Positions 35,541 to 48,337 of a stretch of DNA of 59,513 nt are shown here, piece after piece (the stretch's first letter is position 1; each line of letters starts with the position of its first letter). This stretch comes from Diphasiastrum complanatum (Eukaryota > Streptophyta > Lycopodiopsida > Lycopodiales > Lycopodiaceae): positions 1 through 59,513 of the forward strand of contig MU833216.1 of the NCBI GenBank assembly GCA_029204225.1, written 5' to 3'. Under the pieces are notes generated by a model. It searched no databases. It was given only the letters and a program-made list of their open reading frames with translations, and was not told the DNA's origin. The position numbers and the translations under genes were made by a program.

Positions 35541-36388
35541 GACTCTCCGAACGTCGACGACAAATTCCACATGCATAATAACGTTCTATAATGCTATTGA
35601 TGTCCTTCAATATCATCTTGTATTGTTAACGAGTTTATAGTTACTTTATAATATTTTTCATGCATAAATAGAGGGTTTTTCTATTACAAAAGTCACACTT
35701 GCTCAAAAATGAGACTGCTAAATTAACCATAGATAGAGGATTTTTCTATTACAAAAGTCACCATGCTCAAAAATGATGGTCACATTAGCTAGGGCAATTG
35801 TATTTTGAGTGGCTGGTAGAAAATGCAAATTTTGTGACTCAGGGTGAAAATTGATACCTTGTATTGCAGATATCTTAAGCAAGCATAGAAAACCACCCCA
35901 ACACACTCGAACATTGTGTGTGATCTTTTAGGTTTGCACCATCTACAACATATGCGTTTTAAACTTGTGATTAGGGACCCTTAACACAACATAGTGAAGA
36001 TCCACAAGTGAGTTAATTTTTTTTTTTTTCTAAATTCTAACCTTCTTATTTTGGCCTTAACTTTTCAATTCTCCTAGCAAGAGAATGACTTTACGATAGC
36101 CTGCCACGTTCCAATAACATTTTAATTTATGATATTTTACATGTAACTAGTAGCGATAGATGCCAAATATCGATGTTTAAAGTTGAACTTCTTTCAATCA
36201 ATTGCATGCTATTGATTTGGTCATCTTTTTGGACTTACTCTTCCTAAATTTGGCCTTCTTGGGCAATGTGATTAGTTTGATGTTGGATTGCTTGTTTGAA
36301 GGTTGTGTGATCATGCTTGCTTGAGAACCTTGTGCTGCATTGTCTCTAGGAAATCCAAGTACCCATTTGTAACGCAACATCTACTAAT
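35541..36388. other. AT-rich stretch without genes
   Basis: Nothing coding recognised. A short direct repeat (TTTTTCTATTACAAAAGTCA at about 35675 and 35741) is present. Confidence 0.6.
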
Positions 36389-36675
36389 TGTTGTAGACTC
36401 ACTTGGTAGAATTCTTTTGTCAAGAATCAGATATGCAACATCAAGCATTCACCATAAGCAATCACCAAAGAAGCCGGAAGAAGAACACGCACTATCAATC
36501 TATCACACTAACATACTGAATGTAAAATGTACATATAAGCCCTGAACCCTAATAGAGAGGGAGACCTAGGAGTAGATTACTAGACTAGCCAACGACTAGT
36601 TACAGCTAGTAATAAAGTACATCGTAAACAGTACCTAAGAAATGTAACAATGAAGTTTATCATTGATTTCTAACA
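36389..36675 (-). repeat. 3' LTR of a minus-strand copia
   Basis: On the plus strand it begins TGTTGTAGAC and ends AAATTT-free AT sequence finishing ATTTCTAACA. In sense it therefore starts TGTTAGAAATC and ends GTCTACAACA. It is preceded in sense by a purine tract, GAGGGAGAG (36676-36684). About 287 bases. The partner 5' LTR was not found. Confidence 0.75.
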
Positions 36676-39600
36676 CTCTCCCTCAATGATAAAATTACAT
36701 TCTTCTATTCCTAGTAGAGTACGAAACTTTTCAAATTTACATCTACCTAATGACTTAGTAAAAATATCTGCCACTTGATCTTCAAATTTATAGAAAACAA
36801 GATCAATGGCTCCATCAAGAATTTTCTCTCGAACAAAATGATAATCTATTTCGATGTGCTTGGTTTGAGCATATAAAACTGGATTTTTGGCAAGGTGAAT
36901 GCAGCTTTGATTGTCGCAAGATATAGTAGTTGCATCCACCTGTGGTTGACCTAAATCCACAAGCAATCTTTGTAACCATACCGCTTCTTGTGCAGCATTG
37001 CTGAGTGCTCAATATTCAGCTTCCGTCGAGGATAATGCTACTGTAGGTTGTTTTTTGCTACTCCATGAAACTGCAACTATACCATAACTGAATGTATGAA
37101 CACTGGTAGACCTTCTGTCATCAATATTACCTGCCCAATCAGCATCTGTATATTCTATCAATATTGGCACTTCAAGCTCATCATACTTCAAACCAAAATT
37201 CAATGTCTCTCGAATGTATCTGAGAATACGTTTAGCAGACTTCCAGTGTGTTTGACTAGGATCTTGCATAAATTGACTAACAACACCAATAGCATAAGAA
37301 ATATCAGGTCGTGTGTGTGTCAAATAAATCAAACTACCCACCAGCTGTCTATACAAATAAGCATCTACTTTCTCAGATTCATCATATGCAGTAAGCTTCG
37401 TGTTGACATCCATAGGTGTACTCAAAGGCTTACAATCCTACATATTGAACTTATAAAGCAAATCTCGTGCATATTTGCTTTGTGTAAGAAAGACCACATT
37501 TTTCTTTTGCCATACTTCAATGCCAAGACAATAGTGCATCAATCCTAGATCGCTCATGTCAAAAGCATTGGAAAGATCTGATTTGATTTCATCAATTAAG
37601 CTCTCATTACTTCCTATAATAATCAAATCATCCATGTACAACACAATGAACACTATATCTAAATCTTGCCTTAGAATGTAAAGATTAGGATCAACATCAC
37701 TCTTTATCATTCCCCTTCACTTAAAGTGTTCATCAATGCAAGAGTACCATGCCCGTGGTGCTTGCTTCAATCCATAAATAGCTTTGTTGAGCTTACAAAC
37801 AAGGTGCTCTCTCCCTGGTTCAATAAATCCTTGAGGTTGTACTAAGTACACCTCTTCATCTAACACTCCATTAAGAAAAGCAAATTTAACATCTATTTGC
37901 TAGATCTTTCAACCATAGAAAGCAGAAATAGCAATGACAGAACGTATAGTTACCATCTTAGCTATGGGTGCGAAGGTTTCCTCAAAATCAATACCTTTCT
38001 GCTGCTCAAATCCTCTCGCAACCAACTATGCTTTGAATTTGTTGAGTTGCCCATCAGCTCCATATTTGATCTTGTATATCCATTTGCAAGTGATAGGCAT
38101 CTTTCCATCAGGTAGCTCAACCAAGTTCCAAGTCCTATTTTGTGATATAACTTCCATTTCTGTTTCCATATCTTCATGCCACTCCTTGTGCTCCTTTGCT
38201 TTATCAAAAGTTTTTTGAGCCTTGAGCACAGAACCCATTAGGGCTAGATTCATCTCTAATCTTGCAGGAGGTTTTCGATCTCTACTTGATCTTCTAAGCT
38301 CTCCCTGCTCACTAGATTCGGGAGTATCTCCCTTCTTTGCACCATCTGTGACTAGTAAGTATCATTTAGGTACTCTCTTGGGAATTTCAGGCATCAGGCT
38401 TGCCTTTGTCCAATGGATTTTCTATATCAAAATCCACTTCCTTCTTAACCTGTACTTTTGCTCCCTCATCAAAAGGTTCAGTGATTACTTCATATTATTC
38501 ACCTTGGCCCATCTCATCAAATGTAACATCTCTAGAAATTACAAGCTTCTGTGCATTTGTGTCATACCTCCTGTATGCCTTGGCCTTCTCATCATATCCA
38601 AGGAAAATACACTTGATAGCTTTTGCATCTAATTTCCTTCGTTTCTCATCAGGAATATGAGCATAAGCATCACAACCAAATACTCTCAAATGAGAAATAT
38701 CAGGTTTCTTTCCAGTAACAGCTTCATGAGGTGTCTTACCTTCCATGGATTTTGTAGGACACCAATTCAGGATGTGCGTAGCTATGCTACAAGCTTCTGC
38801 CCAAAAGGTGTTAGGCAGACCCTTGCTTTTGAGCATCGCCCTGGCCATCTCAACAATAGATCTGCTCTTTCGTTCTACAACTCCATTTTGCTGTGGTGAA
38901 TAAGGTGTTGTAGTCTGCCTCTTGATCCCTTGATCTTTGCAAAAATCAATAAATTTTGTCGAGTCGAAAAATACTCACCACCTCCATCAGATCTCAAAGT
39001 TTTGATGCAACATCTTGTTTGCTTTTCAACTAATGCCTGGAATTTCTTGAACTTAGCAAAAGCATCTGATTTCTTGCTTATGAAATAAATCCAAATGCAT
39101 CTGCTATAATCATCAATGAAGGTGATAAAATAATAGTAGCCACTAAGAGATCTAGTTTGCATAGGTCCACATAGATCACTGTGGACAAGATCTAGGATGC
39201 CACTGGCTCTCCTTGCTCCACTTTTGGGAAACCTCTCTCTGTGTTGTTTTCCCAAAATGCAACCTTCACAAAGTTTTCCTTCAAAAGAAATATTAGGCAG
39301 TCCTATAACTAGATTATCTCTTTTGAGAATGTGTAAACTTTGAGCACTAATATGACCGAATCGTTGATGCCAAAGATCACTTCGATTGTCAACCGTGCTT
39401 ACCATAGCTTGAGCAAAAGGTCTCGCATTCAATTTGTAGAGTCGATTTCCGTTGGCTATAGCTCCTGTAGCAATCACTTTGTAGTGATTCTTGATGTCTT
39501 TGACAAGACATTTGTCACTGTCAAACTCAACCTTGAGTTGTTGATCAGCCATCGTCCCAACAGATAGTAGATTGTTAGCTAAGCCAGGTACATACTGCAC

Positions 39601-40190
39601 ATTGCTTATCCGCTTTATCTTCCCGCTGGCTAACTTCACTGGTACCACTCCAACTCCTTTAACAGATAGTAATTTGTCATCAGCTTGTCCAACTTCATCA
39701 CCATTGTGAGTTTCCTTAAGTTCTGAAAACCACTCTTTCCTTGAAGTCATGTGCTTGGATGCACCACTATCAATGTACCAGGTATCCTTGGTTTCATCAC
39801 TTGTCATTAATTTTGTAATGAACAATTTTGAGCTCTCACCTGTATCATCTTCATATTGATCCTCATCATATTGATGTTGATCAATATAATTGTTTTCATA
39901 ATAATAATCATCAAATTGATGTTGACCAGCATAATTTCTCACTTGCCCTTTGTCTTTTCTTTGTTCCATCTCCTTCTGTTTCTTGAAGCATTCACGCTCC
40001 TAGTGGCCAGGTTTGTTGCAATACCTACAATTTCCAGGTTTATTTTGCTTGGAATAGCCGCGTCCTTGACCTCGGCCTTGAAGACGCTTTGATATAGCCC
40101 GATTGTAGTTTGAATGAATTTCATTTGGTCCCGAGCGATATTTGAGTAGCTGATGAGTACAATACCCCTATGCATGAAGCCTAACAAAAT
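36676..40190 (-). pseudogene. Ty1/copia gag-pol relic, minus strand
   Basis: Order on the minus strand: gag end with a degenerate knuckle (39939-40187), a Tyr/Asp-rich linker and protease (DTWYIDSGASKHMTSRK, about 39780), GAG-pre-integrase (LWHQRFGHISAQSLHILKRD), integrase (LVHSDLCGPMQTRSLSGYYY, FIDDYSRCIW, SDGGGEYFS), integrase end (38495-38848, WAEACSIATHILN), reverse transcriptase (37438-38253, with IVLYMDDLIIIGS giving an MDD variant of YVDD) and RNase H (36670-37425, SSTEAEY, ISCDNQSCIHLAKNP, TKHIEIDYHFVRE). There are only a few frameshifts and stops (near 38880, 38340, 37900, 37720, 37440 and 37010). The 5' LTR, leader and most of gag are missing. Confidence 0.92.
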
Positions 40191-40429
40191 TAGAGCTACT
40201 AGAATCTATAAAGTCAAATAAAAAATTATTGTAGGCAATTTTTTTTTTGATTACCTTTTTGGCCAAAAAAGCAAGAAAAGGATACAATGGACCCAAATAT
40301 AGCATGAAAAAAAAAGTATTACAAAACGCTCAGCATGCATGCATGCATGCAGAGCTGCATGCCCACTGCATGCGGTGGGCATTTAATGCCCACCTATTCT
40401 CCCTCCAATAGCAAAGACGAACACTTTAG
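40191..40429. other. Non-coding junction with GCAT repeats
   Basis: Contains a TGCATGCATGCATGCA run near 40336-40350. The 5' end of the copia ends somewhere here. Confidence 0.5.
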
Positions 40430-41040
40430 AGCTGGCAAAGAGATTTTGAGCCAAAAATGAGCTTCAGAGGAAAAACGATCAAGTGCTTCTGAGGAAAAAC
40501 GCAGGTGCTTCTGAGGAAAAACGATCAAGTGCTTCTGAGGAAAAACGTAGGTGACTCTAAGGAAAAACGATCAAGTGCTTCTGAGGAAAAACGCAGGTGC
40601 TTCTGAACAAAAACGAGCAGGTTCTTCTAAGCAATAATTGAGCATCAGATTTGCAAAAACGAACAGACACATAGTTGAAAAAACGAGCATCAGAGCAGGA
40701 GCTTCTGAGCAAGAACGAGCAGAGTCTTCTAAAAAAAAACTAGCATCAGATAGGCAAAACCGAACAGTAGCTTCCTAGGAAAAACAAGCATCAGAAGATC
40801 TTAAAAAACGAGCAGGAGATTCTAAGCAAAAACGAGCAGAGGCTTTTGCTGATGAGAAATGCAAAAAACAGGCAGGCTTTGGTCAACAAAATCATGATTT
40901 GATTCAAGGAGCAGGTGCTTTTGTTGAGCAAAAATGAACAAGAGCTTTTCTTAGAGCAAAAACAGAATTGGCAAAAAAGAGCAGGAGCTTTTGGTGAGCC
41001 AAAAATGAGCAGGAGCCTTTGGTGATAAGAAGCTAAAGGA
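40430..41040. repeat. Degenerate minisatellite, 22-24-bp unit
   Basis: Repeats of GCTTCTGAGGAAAAACG with alternating tails ATCAAGT or CAGGT. The left end (40440-40620) is the most regular; to the right the units drift to GAGCAGGAGCTTCTRAG and AAAAACGAGCA. No frame is preserved across it. Confidence 0.88.
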
Positions 41041-43472
41041 ACATTTGAGTGCAGATTCAGATATTAAGGTGGAAACTAGCAATTCATCCAATGATTTTTT
41101 TTTTCTCAAAGCTATCCAAGTTTTGTTGTTTCAGTAGGAGTTCTATTCAAAGAAAAACCTATTGATCATTTACTTGCTTATTGATGATTTATTTGCTTAG
41201 TTTATATTCCATGAAATTAAGTGCACAATTTTGCTTGAAGCGGTTGCTTCTAGTGTCCGATTCATGTCTTTCTCGCTTGCATGAAGGAAATTTTGTGCCA
41301 TTCCGATAAAAGGTGTAGTTGTGATTTTCAGCCTCCCAATTTTGCTTAGTAGTTGCTTTTCATGAAGAATCCCATCACAGGATTCTATTAATGAAAGAGT
41401 ACTAAAACCTTTAACCTTGAGTTTCCAAGTGTCGTCATCGATAGGCCCGTCGCCCTCTGCAATGTGGTTTTGCTAATTGAAGTCCGTAATAAAGCTAACC
41501 CTAAAACAACTCAAGTATTGATCGAATGTACAATTAACCTTGAATGAAATGTAAATGTGTTGATAAAATGAATACAATATGAAAATCCCGTAATAGTTGT
41601 TGAAGTGAACAACCACACTAGACTGAATGGTACAATTTGTAAGAATTGGAATGGAAACTGGCTCATTATTAATATAAATGATCAATGCCCCAACTGCCAA
41701 AATAATATAGTCAACTCTATCCCATTGTCAACTTGGGCCTAAGGAGCTTCCCAAAACATGAATGTTAACTCCCCCCTCTTAAATTTAAGGTTATGAAAGT
41801 AAAGTAGTCGTAGATGCAAGTTCCAAAACGATTTAGGGATATTAAATGCAAGTTCCATAATGGTTTCGGGATCAGGGAGCGTTCCGGATCGGAACGTTGC
41901 CAAACAGTGTGTTGAGGTGGAAAAAACAACATTTTAGAATGTACAAAAAACTTCAAAAATGCAACTTTATGTCAATTTGCCAATGTTATTTCCAAGTTCA
42001 TGTTTCTTTTGGATGATTGTTTTAGCTTTTTTTTCATAAGGCTTTTACCCATTTTGCATAGATTTATATGATCTGTTTTAAGAGCCCTTGAAGGGTGCTA
42101 CTTGATGGGATGAATATGACCTAGAATAGCTTAACTATGTCCCACTGCTTAGCCTCTCATCCTTTATGCTTCAGTGTCGAAATAAAGCTCTTATTTTAAG
42201 CCTCGTCCGATCTCGTCCAACATGCCTTAGATATTCTGCTTATTGCATACAAGACCTTAAATTCTTCCTTATGTAGTAGCGTCTTGCCATTTTATTGAGC
42301 ATTATCTGATCATTACAAGATTTGCTCATGTTAGTCAAAACATGTGACACCAGAAATAAGATTGAGTCTTGCATCTTGATTCTTAGTTTGAATATATGCT
42401 GGGTGCAAGATTCAATTCCCACCCATGAGTACCAGTGGTAGTTCTGTATAAGATTCAATGAGTACCTTGACAAAATCCAAAGCCTAGCTATGGAGTATCA
42501 TAACAACCAGTAAGCACACTGTGAAAGCTTGAAAAAACCAACTATGGAGTAGAAGACAAAAGCAAGAGAGAGAGAACTTCAAAGCTCACACAATTTGAAG
42601 GATTAGTCAAGGAGTAGTAGGGCGTGGAAACCCCTTCAAATTAAGGGCCACATATAGCATGTAATGTATAGAGGTGGTGTCTTTCAAATTCTAGCTCTAG
42701 ACTCCACATCCTCCATACATATTAAAGATTGAGTTGAAAGTTCTTAGTTCAAAGTGCTGAGTGGCAAGTGCTTTAGAGTTCGCACGTAGTAACAATCATT
42801 TTGAACATAACAGTTTTTACATCTCTTGTTTTGAATGTAAGAAATTACATCGTAGAAATAGGACTGAAATTTTTTTATCTATACCAAAATCATCAACGTG
42901 CAACAAAGTTCTTGTGCCACCATTCCAGCCCAAAAAAATGTCGCCCAGAGCTAGCACCATGATTGGAATTTGGCCTTTTAGAATCTATTGCCCCGGTCCG
43001 ATAACTGTCATAGGTTCCTATTATTAAAATGAACCAACAGGTGACATTAGTGTTCCAAAGTTCTTTATGATTGAATGGGATTGGATGTAGAAGTCGTCTG
43101 GGCTAATAGGCAATATCACAATGAACCCATGGGTGCTAATCTAGAGCTAAATAGATGGGTCCAAGGAGGGAAACGTGTCGACAAAGCTAGGTTAGGAAGC
43201 ATGCACGTTTGGAGGAGTTTGAATATGGCAACATCAGTACGGGTGGATGTTAAATAGAGGGGTCCAATGGAATCAATCTGTGACACTATCATGTGTTGTT
43301 TTTAGAGGGGTATAGTAAAAGGTAGTGATATACACAAAATCATCGACTTTATGCTCATAAGTATAGGTCAAATCAAACTTGAACTCGAAGGCCTTTTTGT
43401 CTTTTGTCTATTCAACTTGATAGCCAATGCTAAAACAAACCATATTATGGGGTTGCTTTAATAGCTGCATAT
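41041..43472. other. Stretch without recognised genes
   Basis: No domain in six frames. A segment near 42830-43000 (ACTGAAATTTTTTTATC, AGCTAGCACCATGATTGGAA, CCTTTTAGAATCTA) recurs diverged near 44905-44990, so it is a dispersed or duplicated repeat. Confidence 0.55.
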
Positions 43473-44508
43473 TGTTAGGTCGATTATGTTTAAATAGATA
43501 TGTGCGAGTTCACACCAGCAAGATATGTCTAGTTAACATGAACAGCCATGGGTCCCGAAATGACGTGCTTCATCAAACCATTGTCTTCTGTTCTCTCCTA
43601 TGTAATGGGCTGTCGCCCTCTTTCTAATCAATTAATAAAGCATGTAGTTAAAATGTGTGTCTCTCGCCGCTCTATCTCTCTCCCTCTCCTGCTGCGTGAT
43701 CTCTGAAATGTATCATGGTATCAGAGCTTGGCTCTGCCTTCACGCCTCCTCCATGTGTGATGATGCTAGTATTCGCGCTTCTACCTATGGATGCCTTCAA
43801 CCATGCTTGATAGAAACACACCTTTGTAGCAACCCTGTTCTGAAGCAAAATAGAAAGTTGAAATGTTTGAGTGCAGCCCTGGCCTTCTTGTTTTCTTCAT
43901 GCTAAATATAGTGACAACAAACCAACATGAAGAATAAGAGGAAACAATCAAACAAAGTGAACTGCATCAACCAGCAGTTAACCAATCAACTGAAAGTTGC
44001 TGAAACAGGCAACTAATAAAAAAAACAATGATCAAAGCTAGCTCTTTGCAGATGCCAGAAAGCTGAATTAAAGCAAAGTCCTTGTGCAGGTGAAGGAAGA
44101 GACGTCTTCTACCACAGTCTACATGAAGATGCAGTTCAGAAGCATAGACCAAAGAGGAGCAGGATAAATCAAAAGCTGAAGCTTTCACATGAAGTGAGAG
44201 CAATGGCAACAAAGCCAAATACAATTATTCAGATCTGAAACAAGATCAGTAGAATGTCAAAATAATAATAATGCTGAACTTAATAAGATCGATACTGAGT
44301 TTAGTGAACACTTCATTAAGTGGGAGTGTTAAAATAGACAATGTGCGTGTTCACACCAACAAGATATGTCTAGTTAACATGAACAACCATGGGTCCCGAA
44401 ATGACGTGCTTTATCAAACCGTCATCTTCTGTTCTCTCCTATGTAATGGGCTGTCGCCCTCTTTCTAATCAATTAATAAAGCATGTAGTTAAAACATGTG
44501 TCTCTCTC

Positions 44509-44581
<73 letters not shown>

Positions 44582-44606
44582 GCTGCGTGATCTTTGAAAT
44601 GTATCA
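43473..44606 (+). mobile_element. Short non-autonomous LTR retrotransposon (TRIM/LARD-like)
   Basis: Two LTRs (43473-43715 and 44327-44606) begin TGTTA and end AATGTATCA. The first is followed by TGGTATCAGAGCTTGG, a Met-tRNA primer site; the second is preceded by a purine tract, AAGTGGGAG. The internal 611 bases carry no gag or pol. The LTRs share long blocks (CAAGATATGTCTAGTTAACATGAAC and onward) but differ by substitutions. The second has a CT tract of about 65 bases where the first has a short interrupted one. No matching target duplication (flanks CATAT and GATTA), so the ends have been altered or recombined. It depends on another element for enzymes. Confidence 0.85.
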
Positions 44607-45640
44607 GATTATAGTACAACTCTTCACAACTAACTAGTGCCAATGGAATGGGGGCTTGCAAGAAACTGCAAGGAAAGAAGATCTTGGATAAACCTAGACA
44701 ACGTGCCGACACATCTCAAGAGTCCGTACACCTATCATGAAGAAATTTGACCATCCACTGTATCCCCAGTGTGCTTAGTTAGGAATGAGTAATGGATTTT
44801 GAAATACGATTTGGTGAGTACCAAATTGACCATGCTCTGACAATTGGAAAAAGGGTCTATATCACAAAAAATTCCATTTGTAGGAATCACAGAGAAGAAA
44901 AATGAACCGAAATTTTTTTATCTTATAGAATTCGGGCCCAAAGCTAGCTAGCACCATGATTGGAAAATGACCTTTTAGAGTCTAGAATTTTGAGAAACAG
45001 TACGACCAATAAACATTTTGAATCATCTACGAGCAATGGAATGGAGGCTTGGAAGAAACAGTGAGAAAGAGGATCTTGGATAAACCTAGACAACGTACTA
45101 TCATTTTTTGAGATTTCATACACCTATCTGGAAGAAATTTGACCATCCATTGTGTTCAGTCTTTGTGTTCTAGTTAGCAAACACAGTTGAGGCTCAATCC
45201 TTAAAAGCAATACAAAATACTTTGTGACATTTTGATTGCATGATTCATTTTGATGAAAATTTGTCATGTTCTGACAACTAGATAATATTAAAATGAATCT
45301 ACGGGTACTATTTGAAAGTGTTGTGCTATAGATACGAGTATCCATGATAAGAAAGTTATTGGACAAGAAAGAACTATGGTGAATTGCATTCATGCTCAAA
45401 GGTATGCGATCATCGACATGATTTCATGCTACTTCTAGGCGCTATATGTTAATATTACACCTACAATTTTCGTACTCTCAAAATACTTCTAGAAAGAACA
45501 TGTTTTTTAGTTTTCATGATTGACCTTGTGTTTGAGCACTTGTTGTCTTGTAAGCATATCTCCTATTAAAGATGTGACATATCTATAATGTTGCCTCCAA
45601 ATACCATATGCTCAAAGTGCCTTATGTAGCACCACATTAT
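44607..45640. other. Diverged duplication of about 390 bp, no genes
   Basis: CTTGGATAAACCTAGACAACGT occurs at about 44682 and 45072. Both copies are preceded by CAATGGAATGG and followed by CACCTAT and GAAGAAATTTGACCATCCA. The first copy starts at the edge of the small LTR element. No coding sequence seen. Confidence 0.75.
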
Positions 45641-48120
45641 ACACTTTATGCTCGAACTTAAGTTCGAGCAAAGCTCCCATGTGGTTGTGTGGTCATCCAT
45701 ATAATTTCATGCCTCTTTTTAACAGTATGTACTATTATTGCACCTACAAACTCTAGACTCTCAATTTTCTAATCATGAAATACAAAATGTTAGTAACACC
45801 AGATTATACACTCTATGCTCGAACTTAAGTTCGAGCAATGCTCCCATGTGGTTATGTGATCATCCATATGATTTCATGCCACTTCTTAACAATATGTACT
45901 AGCATTGCACTTACAAACTCTAGACTCTCAAATTTCTAATCATGAAACACAAATGTTAGCTCAAACACGTATTGTTGTCTATTGATAGTTCGCATTATGA
46001 TGTGACAATATCGTAAGCCAAATATCATATGATCAAAGTGCTTTTACCTAATTCCTTATTGTATAATTGATGCTCGAACTTCAGTTCAAGCAAAAAGCTA
46101 CTTTGTCAACATGTGACAATAAGTATTCTAACTGCTATTACTGCACCTACAAACACCATATTTTCAAAATACGATTTACAAAACACAAATTTGAGTCTCC
46201 TTGCTCAACCATGGGTTTGAGCACAGTTCTTCTTATAAGCAAGTCTCCACTATAATCTATCAATTTTATAATAATGCATCTACACAAACCATATGCTCAA
46301 AGTTCTTTATGCTAAGACCACATTATACACTCTATGCTCAAACTTAAGTTCGGGCAAAGCTCCCATGTGGTTGTGTGGTCATCCATGATTCCATGCAACT
46401 TTTTAATACCATGTACTACTATTGTGCCTACAAGGTCTAGACGCTCAAATTTCTAATCATTAAATACAAATGTTAGTAATACACTCTATGCTTGAACTTA
46501 AGTTCAAGCAAAGCTCCCATGTGGTTGTGTGATCATCCATTTGCTTTCATGCCACTTCTTAACATGATGTACTACTCTTGCGCCTACAAACTCTAGACTC
46601 TCAAATTTATAATCATGAAATACAAATATTAGTAAAACCACATTATACACTCTATGTTCTAACTCAAGTTGTGGCTATGTGATCATCCATATGATTTCAT
46701 GCCACTTCTTAAAAGTATGTACTAGCATTGCACTTGCAAACTCCAGAGTCTTTAATCATGAAATACAAATGTTAGATCAAACACGTATTGTTGTCTATTG
46801 ATAGTTCGCATTACGATGTGTCAATATTGTAATCCAAATGTATATTGATGAAAGTGCCTTCACCTAATTCCTTATTGTATAATTGATGCTCGAACTTCAG
46901 TTCGAGCAAAAAAGCCACTTTGTCAACATGTAATAATTCGTATTCTAACTGCTATTACTGCATCTACAAACACCATACTTTCAAAATACCACTTACAAAA
47001 CACAAATTTGAGTCTCCTTGCTCAACCACGGGTCCGAGCACACTTCTTCTTATAAGCATAGTCTCCAATATAATCTACTAATTCTATAATAATGCCTCCA
47101 TAGATTGTGTTGTCATTATAGTTTATACTAATTCCGTATTGAAGACTTTATGCTCGAACTAAAGTTCGAGCAAAGCTCCTCTATCATTGACTAGTCATCC
47201 ATATGATTTTATGCTAAGTTTTAATGCAATATGCTACTACTACACATACACCTCCATACTCTCAAAAATACTCTTCTCAAAACACATTTTTGAGTTTCCA
47301 TGCCTGGCTTTATCTCTTCTACCACTATTGGTCATTCATGTGATTTTGTCCCACTTGTTGTCATTGGAAACTAGTATTGAACTTCAGATACAATACTCTA
47401 AAAATGCTCTTCACAAATCAAGTTGTTGAACTTGACCATGAGTTATGACTTGCAAGATACGTTGTCTTGTAAATAAACCTCGCATTATGTTTTGTCAACT
47501 TGATAAAATTATCTTCAAATATCAAATGCTCATTGTGCTTTCCATAGTATAGACTCTATGCTCGAACTAAAGTTCGAGCAAAACTCTACCATCACTGTGT
47601 GATAATCTACAAGATTTGATCCTACTATTTAAGACAATATATTATTACCGCACCAACCATTCCAAAATCTCACTATCAACCTTCTATTGGATCACAAGGT
47701 TGCCTGCAAGCATTGCATACCACTTTTTGCTGCTTTTGATAATGTCATAAGGTAATATTATCAACTATATGCTTGAACTTAGTACGATCAAAGTGCCACT
47801 ATTTCTTCATACATATAATTGCATACTACTTGATGACATAAATTGCCGCTCTTACAATCCCATACTTTAAGAATGCTATTCTCAAAACACATTTTTGGTT
47901 ACCATGGTTGGTTGTAAATTTGGACATATTTTTTTTTTGAAAATCCCATATTCTACGATCTATGCTTAAGCATATGTTCGAGAGGGCTCCTACCACGGTG
48001 TGATTATCCAAACCATTTTATGCTGACAATTGTTGCACCTACTACTTCAAACTCTAATCACGCTACTTTTTAAATGTATTTATAAGTGTCTGCTCGACCT
48101 TGAGTTTGAGCACACCTTGG
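45640..48120. repeat. Degenerate repeat array carrying a 20-bp dyad
   Basis: Diverged units, roughly 150-400 bases apart, share CACATTATACACTCTATG, the dyad, then AAAGCTCCCATGTGGTTGTG, ATCCATATGATTTCATGCC, TACTA and CTCTAGACTCTCAAATT. The dyad GCTCGAACTTAAGTTCGAGC occurs at 45650 and 45817. Variants lie at 46072, 46336, 46490, 46888, 47152 and 47560, with weaker ones at 47771 and about 47963. The 9-base arms are kept while the two central bases vary (TA, TC, AA). A second dyad-like element (GCTCAACCATGGGTTTGAGC at 46203, similar at 47020 and 48092) lies between some units. No protein coding. It lies directly upstream of the gene at 48338. Confidence 0.85.
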
Positions 48121-48337
48121 CTCCCTTGCAAACTACTAATCCTACATCAAATGGTCATAATGCTTTCTGCTAATTTCATATTGTGTAATTTATATTAAAA
48201 CTTAATTTTGTGCATAACTTGTGTATGAATTTAAGTTATTTATTGATACTATATACTACTATTGTAATTACAAATTTCATACTCTCAAATGCTCTTTGTT
48301 AAATACACAAGTATTGTGAATTTTGCATGTAGGTACA

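Noticed and set aside
42394-42440. tRNA-like boxes (GATTCAATTCCC and ACCAGTGGTAG)
   Set aside because: The B-box-like motif precedes the A-box-like motif on the same strand, which is the wrong order, and no cloverleaf forms.
44473-44712. Open frame rich in Glu-Arg repeats
   Set aside because: Translation of a CT/GA microsatellite.
45640-48120. Array as an alpha-satellite-like centromere repeat
   Set aside because: Unit spacing is irregular, divergence is high and the array is short and interrupted.
48323-48337. Start of the N-terminal segment at 48323
   Set aside because: That codon is TTG; the first ATG in frame is 48338 in good context.
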